Below are positions 11,202-22,994 of a stretch of 64,000 nt of DNA, piece by piece (positions within the stretch are counted from its first letter, which is position 1; each line of letters starts with the position of its first letter). Location of the stretch: assembly GCF_025766255.1 (NCBI RefSeq), contig NW_026516700.1:186001-250000 (forward strand), in the 5' to 3' direction. A model generated the notes under the pieces. The model searched no databases. It was not told the origin of the DNA and worked only from the letters and a program-made list of their open reading frames with translations. The translations under genes were made by a program, and so were the position numbers. This DNA is from Zychaea mexicana. Taxonomy: Eukaryota; Mucoromycota; Mucoromycetes; Mucorales; Lichtheimiaceae.

Positions 11202-12911
11202 ATGTCGTCAACAATCGAACCCTTTGAGATCCCATCAATACCCGCTGAAAGACTCGCTTTGCTCAAACAGAAACTCCAGAATGCCGAGTATCCCAACGAG
11301 CTGGAGAAGGATGTTGGATGGGAGTATGGTGCGCCACGATGGGCTGTCGAACCACTTGTGAAAGCATGGCTCAATGATTATGACTGGGAGAAGGCGCGTG
11401 CCGAAATGAATAGTTGGCACCATTATCATGCTACGATTCAAGGTTTGCACGTTCATTTCATTCACGAGCCCTCTACCGTGCCGAATGCTATCCCTCTTCT
11501 TTTAATGAATGGCTGGCCATCAACGTTTTATGAATATCACAAAATAATCGAGTCGCTTCGAAACGGCGCTAACGGTGGTCAGGTAATACACGTATAAACA
11601 TCCACAAGGAGCAGAACTACACAGAAAAAAAAGAAAGCCAAAACCAAAACATCCATAATATCATAACCATTTACAATGCGATAAATAGGCTTTTCATGTC
11701 GTTATTCCAAGCTTACCGGGTTATGGTTTCTCAGAAGCACCCAAGGTACCAGGCTATGGTGTCGCAAAGAATGGCGAAATGATGGATGAACTGATGGCCA
11801 CCCTTGGCTATACTCAATATAGTAATGTCCTTTGTATTATTATCATTGATGTATTCTCTACATACGTCATCCCATCTAATTCGCACACTAACTTCATACT
11901 GTAAAAGTGCTGGCGGGTTCTGACTGGGGATCTAACATTGGCAACTGGATGGCTAGAAACTGCTCGGACCGCTGCAAGGGATTTCATAGCGTTATGCCGC
12001 TTTGTTTACCACCCTCACCAACAAACACGCTATCGCTTTTATGGACGCACCCGCTTCACGTAATCAAGTTTTATGCAAGCATAATATTGGGCATCGAAGC
12101 CGTATATGGCAATGGGTTTGAAGCCGAAGAACTGGCATTTGCCAATGTGCAAAGCGATCCTGAATCAGGTTACCGTGCTATCCATGGCACCCGTCCTTAT
12201 TCATTAGCGTATGGCCTAGCTGATAGCCCTGTAGGTCTCTTGGGTATGTTAAAATCTGTATTATACTACCGCTGTTGGTTAATGTTGTAAAACTGCATAT
12301 TCTAACTTGTCACCCCTAACTCATTTTGCTAACATAGCATGGATGCTTGAAAAGTTTCATAATTGGACTGATCATGGCGGTATACATGACACCGAGTCGT
12401 TACCAGATACCATTTCTGTTGATGAATTCTTGACGATGGTGACCATTTATTGGCTGACAAATTCCATGTCTTCATCCATACGTATATACTATGAGGCCTT
12501 CCACGAGGATGAGACCATGTCAACTTGCACGGGTCGCGTCAATATCCCTACTGCGATCATTCAATTTCCTGCTGAGCTTGCAAAGGTACATATAGCTATT
12601 AGTATTAAATCATTCCCAAATGCACCACGATCTTTGTGCTAATGGGTCAATTCTTTTCATGTGCTAAAACACAGTTTCCCAGAGACTGGGTGGAAACGAG
12701 TGTAAACTTACAACAGTATAATGAACCGGATGTGGTAACAACTTGTGCTTTTTCTTATACTTCATTCATTATACATATATGGAATCCTGACGACTGGATC
12801 GTGTGTTTTCTGTAGGGAGGCCACTTTCCGGCCTTGGAGACAGATCAATTACTATTGGATGATCTTCAGCGCTTTGGGAAACTGTTAAGAACCGAAAAGT
12901 GGATCAACTGA
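11202..12911 (+). CDS. Microsomal-type epoxide hydrolase, copy EH1 (intact)
   Basis: Six exons (11202-11582, 11689-11821, 11908-12243, 12338-12585, 12675-12734, 12816-12911) give 417 residues, the normal size of the family. Residues 4-120 match the epoxide hydrolase N-terminal (EHN) domain, with the NGWPSTFYEY oxyanion segment. An alpha/beta-hydrolase domain follows. Asp177 in GSDWGS is the expected nucleophile and His389 in GGHFPALE the catalytic base. The enzyme adds water to epoxides through a covalent ester to give diols, usually on endomembranes, serving detoxification or catabolism. The frame is unbroken through all junctions. The inverted duplicate at 39624-41331 is frameshifted. The gene converges on the aminopeptidase gene downstream. 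Confidence 0.9.
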
Positions 12912-13174
12912 TATGCATGGTGAACTATCATAATACTTGCTTGTATACCTGCTCAATGGGCACGCATCGACCAAATTATATCATATCATTGTACGCAATG
13001 AGCTTAACTATTGCCAATATATCTTCAAAAAATCGTGATTTGTTATTTCGCTCAATTATAATGATACGGGAGTGTAGGAACGAAGGGATTGAATAGAGCT
13101 CCTTATCCAAACTCACATTGTTATTTCTATTACCCACTACCACCGAGCCGGTTATTCATATCATAATATAACCT

Positions 13175-15684
13175 TTAATCCACAACAATGCGAGCTTCCA
13201 ATTCAGCAAATTCCTCAAAGAAGACCTGGATGGAATATTATCGACGAATTAGCTCTTGAATCCGAGATCTTTAAATCTATTTGATAACATCCAGCAAAAC
13301 AAAAAGAAGGTAATACCTGCAACAGATCGATTCCGTGCTTGACATCGTCGGTACCACCGACTTCACGGATCGAATGCATGCTGAGTTGAGGGTTACCCAC
13401 ATCTATCGAACCGCGACAACCAGCAAAAGCATAGTCAATATCAAGATACGTATATCCAACCCATTGATTGTCTGACTTACCAACTGTGCGAAGTCCAAGC
13501 TTTGCACTAAGCATTGGGCCAATTGTCGAGCCACAAGGGCTATCATTACGAACAACAAATTCCTTTTAAACCAATATATTTATCAGCTCCTGGTATCACT
13601 TTGGCCACAGTAGCCAACGCAAAGACAAAAACCTACCTGAATGGGGATCACATGCTTCTTTGCCAGCTCTTTCAAGACCAAACTGGTGACTGCAGTCGTA
13701 GCATATCTCTATTGTATTGTTGTCAACATCTCTTGTGCGAGCCATTTTCACAGTTCTATGAGCATAGTTACCTGGTTTGCGTTGATCTTAATAACAGTAC
13801 CCTTGTGCATGTGTGGTCGGTGGTTTTCTTCGTGTTTTTCGGGGTAGTTGGGATGAATGGCATGTGCCATATCTGCACTGATGAGGATACTCTTGTGCAT
13901 GGCCTCTTCAAAGGCAGTGGGCGATACGTTTTCGCCAGATAACAGTTCAGTGTTGGCCAAGCGCTGCAAGGTGGTTGGCAAAAGATTCGAGTCAGCACCG
14001 TGGGCGGTGGTGCTGCCAATTTCTTCATTGTCAAAGCAAACGGTCACACGGACGTTGGTATCGTTCTCAATGTTCTTGGATTGCAGCAATGCTCGGATAG
14101 CGCAGTAGCTCATTTCTTGGTTGTCAAGACGAGGTGAGAAAATGAACTCGTTGCATACGCCACCAATTGTTGAGCCCTGTATATTCATACCCAGAGTGAT
14201 TAGCAAAACATCAAGTACTGTTCTCTCTCTCTACTACTATCTAGCTGTTTAATTACTTGAGTATCGTACAGAGCCAACTCGAAATCGCGAATTTGGCTTG
14301 CTATAAAAGATAGCAGACGTCAGTAAAAAGACAGATAGGTCAACCATGACACAGTTATTCTAACCACAATATAAAGATAATACTACTAACGTTTGACGCC
14401 CATTTCGTCGGCAAGTACACGAATCAACAAGGGGTGGTGGCCTTCTTCTGCTTCAATATGTTCGTCACTTTCAGTCTTGTTCAACTCTCTAACCGATGAA
14501 AAAATTTGAGTTTCAAGTATGCATATAAAAGAAAGAGGGTATATCTAATTGTATAAATGGAAAAAAGGAATGTCATGTACGCTTTGGTGGCAGTAGCAAG
14601 AATGGGTGCAAGCTGGACTTCTTTGTTGAACGTGAACTACGGATAGTAAATGTGTTCAGTTCATTAAATAGAATTTACTTTCATTTTCTTATTTGCCAGC
14701 ACATTAATATACTTACACTGTCGTTGGCATTACGATCCAAGTGGATTGCAAGTGTGGGAATACGCAAAAGAGGTCTAGGCACCCCAAAGTACATTAACCA
14801 AACAATGTACCTTCTCTATTCCACTAACTCAAAAAATTCATCCTTTTACCTACCTGTCCACTTTTACCAATGTGTGACGATATTTGCCATCGTTGTCTTC
14901 GATCATGACGCGTCCAGCAACGCTCAAATCACGGTCAAACCATGTGTGCCTAATCCGCAACCCCCATATTTGTTAGGTATCCGAGTTGTTTATCACGATT
15001 CTTGTGTCCCTTACCAGATACCACCGCCGTAAAGCTGGACGCCAACTTCCAGATAACTACTCTTTTCCTTTTTGGAGATAGGCTTGACCTGATGTGCATA
15101 GTATCATAAGTAAACTTTTCGATTCAACAAGAAGCTTCTTTCCTTTCATGTAATTTTTACCTTTAAGCAAGGAGAATCAGTATGCGCGCCCACAATAGAA
15201 AATCCGTTACCAGGAATGTATTTGCCACCGACAACAAAAGCAACGATCGACGAGCCGTTTCGAGTAAAATAGTATTTGCCATTGCGTTCTATAGCACCAT
15301 TCCAGTTGTCACGTTCCTTGATCTCTTTGAAACCTGCCTATATTTACCCCCAACTCCGTACGTAAGGACCAACTTTTGTCTGTTCTATTATTCATATTTG
15401 CCAAAAATGTGTGTATACCTGTTTCAGCAGCTCAGCAGCTTCATGAGTGCAGTGGAAGGGCGATGGCGACTTGTTGACGAAATCCACAAAGTCGCGTGCT
15501 GGATGTAACATTGTTCTAATACTTTAAAACACATGCATAAAATTCGAGAAGTCTGAACAAAAAGTTGAGGGTGACATACCTTCTTGAGGAATAGAAGGAT
15601 TGAACTATACAATTCAATTCCGAGAAAAGCTAACTTAGTATATTACACTTTTATAGCAGCAATAATCGTTTAATGGGTTACCAT
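13175..15684 (-). CDS. Aspartyl aminopeptidase, peptidase family M18 (intact copy)
   Basis: Fifteen exons encode 468 residues: 15682-15684, 15580-15604, 15419-15498, 15161-15337, 15015-15088, 14854-14949, 14717-14774, 14581-14636, 14391-14488, 14257-14300, 13772-14176, 13637-13708, 13481-13562, 13317-13402, 13175-13225. The first coding exon is only the ATG; intron 1 follows at once. M18 landmarks are present: [10 protein letters not shown] (His88), SPRLDN (Asp255), CFDNEEIGS (286-292), SADMAHA (Asp339) and SMHSIRE (His433). These are the di-zinc ligands and the catalytic Glu region. The enzyme removes N-terminal Asp or Glu from peptides and normally forms a large cytosolic or vacuolar homo-oligomer. 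All junctions hold frame. The inverted copy at 36838-39361 is disrupted, so this is the likely functional one. Confidence 0.93.
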
Positions 15685-16150
15685 GATTCTTCTGGAAATG
15701 TACGTGAGAGACTAAATAAAAAAAGAAGAAGCTTGCGTGTGTAGTATGTATGCGCGAAAATAGACGGGCGAAAGTTTTTCCTGACGGAATTGACGGTCAT
15801 TCCGCTGTCAGGTGGGACAGGCTGAACCTGATTACAAAAAAGAGTAAAAGTTGCCTAAAACGAGGGTCAGCCTTCATTTGACGTTGATAGACGTTTAACC
15901 ATTACACCCGAGAAGATTGGTCACTATCAATCTATTCAAGAGCTCTCAGAAACGTATCTCAATAGTGGGATTCCCAGTGTATAAAAAAAGGAAGGGTGGC
16001 AGTATTAATACGTGAGTAGAGACCGCGAGAAAAATTGAACAACTTTATTCTTCTTTGTAAAGATAGCCAGGTAAGAAAAAGAAAGGTTAATACTGCTACT
16101 GCTGCTAAGGAGAAGGGGAACCATGACAGCCACAACTGCTGCTGCTATCG
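15685..16150. other. Intergenic: aminopeptidase promoter and EH2 3' flank
   Basis: Between two minus-strand genes. It should hold the aminopeptidase promoter and the EH2 terminator region. The inverted counterpart is 36382-36837. Nothing else is recognisable. Confidence 0.5.
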
Positions 16151-17782
16151 CTACTTTAAGTATTCCATCGTCTTCAAAAATTTGCCAAATCGTTGCACCT
16201 CATCCACCAGCAAAGCTCCACACTCCAAGGCCGGAAAATGACCTCCCTAAAGATAGCAGAGAGTGAGAAAGAGAATACCATAGTGAAGCAAAAGCATATA
16301 TGTACATACCATGTCGAGTTCGTTGTATTGCTGCAAATTGAAGTTTGCTTCAAGCCATTCGCGAGGGACCTACATAGTAAGATTCAGTCACCGTGCTGTC
16401 AGCTTGTTTGTTTCATGACAATCGCACCATATTTTATCAAGTAATACCTTGCTTAGATCAGCAGGGAAGCAGGACACTGCACTCGGGATGTTGACGTAAA
16501 GCGGGAACACCGCCTTCACTCCTGCATCATTGAAGGTTTCATAGTAGAAACGGATCGACGAGGAAATTGAATTTGTCAGCCAGAAGAGGGTGGCTTGAGT
16601 GAGGAACTCGTCGGTGGTGATGGTGTCTGGCAACACGACACTGTCATCTTTGTTTTCCGGATATGACCAATTGTGGTACTTTTCGAGTAGCCAAGCTAGG
16701 TATTTTTTGTGTCAGTTAGTGGGAAAAATGATGAATTTCTATAACAATTACTAATGATAAATGGGGTTATGATGCACTTACCCAAAAGGCCCACTGGACT
16801 GTCAGTCAAACCATATGCTAGAGTGTACGGTCGTGTACTCTGGATGGCACAGTAACCAAGCTCAGGATCATTTTCAACGTCGACAAACGATCGACCCTTG
16901 ATTTTGGAAGTACCACGACCATAGACTGTGTCCATACCGAGAGCGATGCTAGCCATAAACTTTGCCACCTTGAGTGGGTGGGACCATAGAAAACCGTGCG
17001 TTGGGATGGGTGGCATACATCAGGACGTGGCCGTGTGGAATCCCTTGCACTGCTGAGGATGCTTGACAGCGAGCCATTTGCCGACCATGGTGCCAAAGTC
17101 GGATCCGTGAACCACTTGAACAGATAGAGGTATATATTTATTCAGCATATGCTCTTGGTATTGCATCGAAAAAGAAACGGTCGTATTCACTGTAATCATC
17201 GTAACCGAGTACTGATGTCATGAGCTGTGAAAGATTTCACCGCTCTTTGAGCCACCGTGGCCGGGAAGTTTGGGTGCTTCTGAAAAGCCAAATCCAGCAT
17301 GGCTTGCAATCACCACATGGAAAGCCTACGGTATGCGCGCCTTTGTTTCGTATCATCAAAGCTTTTCTTTTTTAAGAGTTTTTGTTTTTCTTCCTACTTA
17401 CATGACCGCCATTAGCACCGTCTCGAAGAGAATCGATCACCTTGTGATATTCGTAAAAGCTTGACGGCCAGCCGTTCAGCATGAGGAGAGGAACAGCATC
17501 AAGGTTGCTCGAACGTTCATGGATAAAGTGCTCCCGTAAATTTTGGATTTCCACGCGGTAGTGGTGCCACTTGTTCATTTCGGCACGCGCCTTCTCCCAG
17601 TCATAGTCATTGAGCCATGCTTCCACTAGTGGTTTGACAACCCATCGTGGCGCACCATACTCCCATCCAACCTCCTTTCCAAGCTCATTGGGATACTTGG
17701 CATTTTGGAGTTTCTGTTTGAGCAAAGCGAGTCTTTCAGCGGGTATTGATGGGATCTCAAAGGGTTCGATTGTTGATGACAT
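16151..17782 (-). pseudogene. Epoxide hydrolase EH2, chimeric and frameshifted copy
   Basis: Exons correspond to 17402-17782, 17191-17325, 16782-17114, 16448-16695, 16310-16369 and 16151-16246. Exon 2 is one base short: the intact copy at 34769-36381 reads TTTCACGAGCTC where this one reads TTTCACAGCTC (at 17226/17227). This shifts the frame before the nucleophile region. The nucleophile and GGHFPALE segments downstream are still recognisable. The first about 25 codons and the upstream flank are EH1-like (MSSTIEPFEIPSIPAERLAL), while the rest is EH2-like (NKWHHYR, HERSSN), so the 5' end is a recombinant of the two paralogues. The last base of exon 1 is also changed (CAT rather than CAG before GTAAGT). 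Confidence 0.85.
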
Positions 17783-18601
17783 CTAATTATTTCTGTTTGT
17801 TGAAACAAGAAAAGAAGAGAAGAAAACGCTTTTCCATGTTGTTGTTGTTGCTGCGGATTATAATCTTACCCTCAACCTATACAAACAATGAACTATTTTA
17901 AACTTCTGTCGCAGTTACATCGCCGGTGAGTTTTTCTTTTTTTTTTCTTTTTGAATTGGCTATGTTGAAGAATTATCGACTATACGCTGCCCATGTGTAA
18001 AATTACGGTCAGCGAAAGCAACTACATAAAACAGTCCAGGATTTCCTTCAGAAGCCTGTACTACAAAAGACATATGTACATAGAAAGAACCTATATTCAA
18101 TATGCCTTTACCAATCCCAGCTAACCACTATTGAATAAAACCTTTTACTCGGATGATTCACCTTACGTGAACAGGACAATAAACCTATCAAGTATCAACA
18201 GGTACATCGGCCATTACATCAGCTAACGCCGGTTTCAAAGATGTGCCCGATTAACATAGCGACTTCAATAGAAGTTCTGATACGTCTGTCTATCACATAG
18301 TTTATCCACTAGTATTAGGATGAATTGATATCGTCGTCGCGCAAGAAAGTGTTGCTACCTTTAAACAAAACCGTTTGCAAGTAAGTATATAATTTTAGCT
18401 AGGAAAAAACAACATTAAGACAACTCCTCTGACCAGTGTTTCTCATTGCATTTCTCTATAATGCAGTGATGTTCTTAGCTCGAAGCGAGGATGCCTTCGA
18501 AAAAGACAAGCAACGTAAATTACATCTTCATAAAATGCATACTAAGGGTATAAGGAGTAATGCATGTACGTTTATTTACACTGTTTATCATAGATCTTTA
18601 C

Positions 18602-18901
18602 ATGACGGACAGCATCGAGAAGGAGGAGCAACAGAAGGGTTACGAATATCAAGCAATCGAAGAGCCGGACGTTGACTTAGACGTGGATGTGGCGGTAAAA
18701 AAAACGACGTCAGAGCGTCATGGTAACAGAAAGAAATTTCTCCACGATGTACAAGAGAGCAGTGACGATGACAAACCTTTGAGAAAAGAAGAGCCGTGTA
18801 GTAAAGGTGTAGTAGTGATAAGGTTTAGTGTGGAAGTTCGCAAAAGAATAAAACGTAGTTCATGTGAGAAGGTCTTTGTGAGTTATAAGCGATGCGCTTA
18901 A
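18602..18901 (+). CDS. Hypothetical small acidic/basic protein (copy A)
   Basis: A 99-residue frame from the ATG at 18602 (MTDSIEKEEQQ) with an acidic first half and a basic second half (KRIKRSS). An in-frame upstream ATG at 18560 would add a hydrophobic stretch. It is preserved in copy B (42187-42486) with one amino-acid change, but the whole segment is recent, so conservation says little. No domain is recognised. It could be one exon of a larger gene. Confidence 0.35.
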   Translation: MTDSIEKEEQQKGYEYQAIEEPDVDLDVDVAVKKTTSERHGNRKKFLHDVQESSDDDKPLRKEEPCSKGVVVIRFSVEVRKRIKRSSCEKVFVSYKRCA

Positions 18902-19021
18902 TAATATGGGTCGATTTGGGTTACTTCTGGTTTTTTGCTAGTAATGAAGGCACGTGAATATCAGTAGATCCTTGTGAAAGCTGTTTTTAGTGAATCTGGG
19001 CGAAATTGCTAAACACTTACC

Positions 19022-19096
19022 GTGGTGATACTCTACAAGTACTGGCTTAGCAGCGTCGATAATGTTCAAGCGGAACGGGAAGCATGCGAGATCCAT
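19022..19096 (-). other. Possible coding exon of unknown gene
   Basis: From an ATG at 19096 the minus strand reads protein-like sequence (MDLACFPFRLNIIDAAKPVL) up to a consensus donor GTAAGTG at 19022. I could not find a convincing next exon, because the downstream acceptor leads to a stop. The sequence is repeated in copy B near 42607-42681. It may be the remnant of a truncated gene. Confidence 0.25.
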
Positions 19097-20153
19097 CCTA
19101 GCACTACTGGTGTATTCAATTTTGATTCAAACGTGGCAAGGTCTCTTGGCGTTGTCACACTATGATACTTGGCTTTTTTCTAACCAAATCTACGCATGAC
19201 AGCCTATGATCTTTACAAAAATGGCGTCACTACTATTGTGCTCAATGTAAGTTTCTATATTTTATCTATGCCATATCCATCTTTTTGCAGTATCATAACC
19301 CCATGAAAAACTGCTACTGCAAGAAACGGGTCTACTGTAATTACTACTTAATGCTATGACGAGAAAGAGGTAGAAATAAGAACATGGACCAACAAAGGAA
19401 CGATTCTTTGGATGGATCAGAATAGTAACTATGACATTAAGTACTTTATTTAAAGATTATGATATAAGAGATGCTAACTATGGATGGATGATCATATTTA
19501 AAGTTGTTTACATGTTCGTGGTATTTGATGATGGAAATTGTCAGTTGCAATGCACCATGCAGAAACGCTTTCTGTGGAATTTGTCCATGATTGTATCCAT
19601 GAAGGGTGTACCATTTGTATCTCAATGATTTTGTTCCCAGAAATCTGCGTCAACAAGCGTTGTGATCTCCAGCGTATGGTAAATGTCATAGAAACGGCTG
19701 ATATTTTCTGTAAATTTGGAAATTTCCTTAATGCATGTAGGCAGCTCAAACGAGTGTAGTTCTGCCATCGTGTACGTGCCGTCAGCGATTAGTGTCGAGC
19801 TATAGAATGTAATAACAGGCCCTACATTACATAAATAAAGAGATTTGATGAATAATGAGCTAAAAGCGTGCGTTATATCTTGCTCAGCAATTTCACCCTT
19901 ACACTTAACCAACTGCTTGAAAGGTTACTATTAATTTGGCTCGCGAAAAATCAATCGCGTCCTTGGCAAAACGTGACAATCTCATAAGGTCGATAGCACT
20001 AAGACGGTCCATGGCTGTATCGGGTTTAACTTCGCCAAACAAGCATGAATGACAAAATGCCAGTGAATTGATATCGCTCGGTATTGAATCTGGGTGCACA
20101 ATCCTTTTTGTTCGACATGCTCATTCAACGGCATTGCAGGATGTGCAGTACCA

Positions 20154-22010
20154 AATTGGCTATAAATTTACAATAGTTTTTGATATATCTAATAAATTGC
20201 TTGCTGCTATATTAAATTATATCATCCATTTTGATATTTTATCAATTTTATGACATCATGTGACCAAAATCATGTATTCAATGATTATAAAAATTGAAAA
20301 TCCATAATATAAACAAAGAACGACCCAATGGATACAACAAACTATACACCACTGATTACAAATGAAGTAAACTCAATTATTGCAAATTATTAGCAATTCC
20401 TAGAATGGAATTGGCCTACTGTATATAATAAATATAAACATAGAACTGATTTGAAACATATTAAATTCATAGAAAAAATCAAGGATGAATTGTTACGTAA
20501 ATTAGGTTATGTTGCTGTATTTTATTTTCTAGTAGTTTTATATACAAACAAGAAATATCCTGGACCCTACTTTGAAATTAAAAAAGGATTGTTTTTATTA
20601 TATCATTTAGTCTCTAGAGTATATGGTGAAGAATTTGAAAAATACTTACTACATAGCACATTTCATACATTTTATAAAAAGTTTTGGATGGATGAGGACA
20701 ACTACAAACGAATCAACAAAATAGTAAATGATTCAATGAATAACATGTTTTCATCTATCAAATTACGTATTCTATCTACTAGAAAGCATAATCCCGACTT
20801 ATTTAAATATGTAACACTTGTATTGGATGGTCATGATTCAAGAATTAACTATGTAGATACTGAAATTGACCACTTTCAAAGAATGTATTCTTATAAATTT
20901 AAGAAGAATGGAATACGTACCCAATTTGTTAGTGATATGAATGATATGATTATTTATACTTCTAAAAGTGACTTTTGTTCTGATAGCTCAGATGGTAGCA
21001 TGTTTTTAAACATGAAATTATTTAAATATATGCATGAGAATGACATAATGGCAGTTGATAGTAGATATACTTTGCTTATCACATAATTTACAGAGCTTGC
21101 TAATGAAAAAGGATATAACTTTAGTCATGATAATTTTGTATATCCTATATGTAAAAATGTAAATGAGCCCTTAATGATTACTGAGGATCATTTTAATAAG
21201 ACATTTGGAAGTTTTAGGACAAAAGTTGAGAATCAATTTTCAGAAATTGGGAATAAATTCTGCCGATTCAATAATAACAAGTCAGTTGTTAAAATGGATA
21301 ACATAAATACTATAATCTGCAATTTCGTGTAGCTTGTTTATTAAAAAATATTACAAAATTTGTAGGAATGTTCAATATTCCTATTTTACCATACCATAAA
21401 CTATGGCACAGTAATGATTTTAATTTTCCAGTAGAGCATAAACTAATTGATATAGTGGTCAGCAATGATAAACAAAATAAAGATAAACTAGATAAAATGA
21501 TCAGATTGCAAAATGACCTGCTTAATATGGCTATATCAAATGAAGAAATGATTGTTGATAATGAATCTGATAATAATGTAAATCAGAGTAATAGTGATAA
21601 TGATGATGTTCCAAGATTTAATGAGCATAGTAAAAAAAGAAAGCGAAATAAAGGGAAACAACAAGCAATGGCATAATATGAAATAGAAGAGATTATTAGG
21701 CATAAAACTGAAAATGGTACATATTTGTTTGAGGTAAAATGGGTTGGATATAGTGCTGATGATAACAGTTGGTTATCAATTGATAAATTTAATCAAAAGG
21801 ATTTATTGAAGGAATATATCAATAAGCATAATCTTGGTATATTATAAAATTGCATACTCTACTATTTACAATATTTTCTTCAACTAGTATATAATATAAT
21901 GTGAATTCATACCTAGTATTCCTTTCTTACCAATTATTTTTATATATACACAAAATTCAATTTTTTGTACAATTTGGATTTTTACAGCCAATAAGTTTCT
22001 TACAGCCAAT
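20154..22010. mobile_element. DDE transposon with chromodomain transposase (copy A)
   Basis: An AT-rich block holds a decayed transposase. Imperfect inverted ends were found: TTGGCTATAAATTTACAA near 20157 on the left, and on the right the reverse complement of a segment near 21973-21990 reading TTGGCTGTAAAAATCCAA. A second short copy (TTACAGCCAAT) lies at 22000-22010, so the exact right end and the target duplication are uncertain. The element is shared with copy B (43739-46967) and therefore predates the duplication. Confidence 0.65.
20328..21847 (+). pseudogene. DDE-superfamily transposase with C-terminal chromodomain (copy A)
   Basis: The reading frame starts MDTTNYTPLIT at 20328 and is interrupted by TAG near 20391. 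It continues as a 211-residue open block (20451-21086), stops at TAA (21084-21086), then continues through FTELANEKG to a Lys/Arg-rich tract and, after another TAA, a chromodomain (YEIEEI, VKWVGYS, LLKEYINKHN) ending at 21847. Candidate acidic residues are Asp in VLDGHDS, Asp in AVDSRYT (the copy B version is AVDGGYT, the usual D-GGY form) and Glu in KVENQFSEIG. This is the layout of DDE_Tnp_4-like transposases. Copy A also lacks one A in the run near 21308, a frameshift relative to B. Chromodomains on transposases and integrases usually guide insertion to particular histone marks. Dead gene. Confidence 0.75.
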
Positions 22011-22994
22011 AGTATTATCTAATATCTAATTGGAGTTAGATGTCCCCCATTGATTTCTGGCCTGGTGCGTACATATGAGGAGATCATTCAAATCAATGAA
22101 AATTGTTAAGTAAACAAAAACACGGGAACTAGATGAATGAAAAACGACAACATTGCAATAAAGCATATACATACCATCGTAGGCGACGTTCCCTAGAGCT
22201 CAATAAAGGTCTCAGGATCAAGTCTATGACTAATGGTATCAGGTCATGCTCCCCTAATGGCTCCTTCAAACGCAGTTTGGGAAAATCTTCTAGGCTGGTA
22301 TGGTTCAAAGTTAATGGATGAATAGCAATTAGTACACATTGTCACAGCGATAGGCGATTCATACAGTGATACCCTTTTCACTTACATGTTCAACTAGACA
22401 CGGATAGTTCTGTAATGGAACGTCCTTGGTTGGTAACCGTATATTTTCTTGTTCAGTTCTGTAATGACTGTGTCAGCATTACAGTAAGGTAGATCCAGTG
22501 GCTTTTCAGAATGGAAATAATAGAAAAAAAGTATGAGGACTTGTGATTATGCTTTTAGTGCTAATCAATCATGTTGCCTCTACTCACTTTAAGAATAGCG
22601 GCAATGGATGTCATGAACGACTGATCAAACGTATTGAACATAGAGCAATGGTTCTCTAATACGCGCATGTGCGTCTGCTGGAGTACTTGTTCGCCAATTA
22701 TATCTTTTTGAATGGTAGAGAATTGGTTCGCCTTCAGTAAAAGAACGTGATTTAAGCCACTATGTACATCTATTATTTTAGTGAGTGTAAAACAACCCTT
22801 AAGCATCCCAGTATATATATAACAAGGTACTTACACAAGTTCAGTGACATGCGAATTGTAGGAGAACTTTATCAATCTTGTGAGAGCCTTGACATGGGAC
22901 TTGTACAGTCAACCCCCATTAACGTCAACCCCAATAACGTCAACCCCCGATAGCACCAACAGATTCGCTGGTAACCTTCTAAAGTTAGCAGTTA

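Noticed and set aside
13514..14108. Plus-strand open frames across the aminopeptidase region
   Set aside because: They overlap the large M18 exons on the other strand and have no family motifs; the minus-strand reading carries all catalytic motifs.
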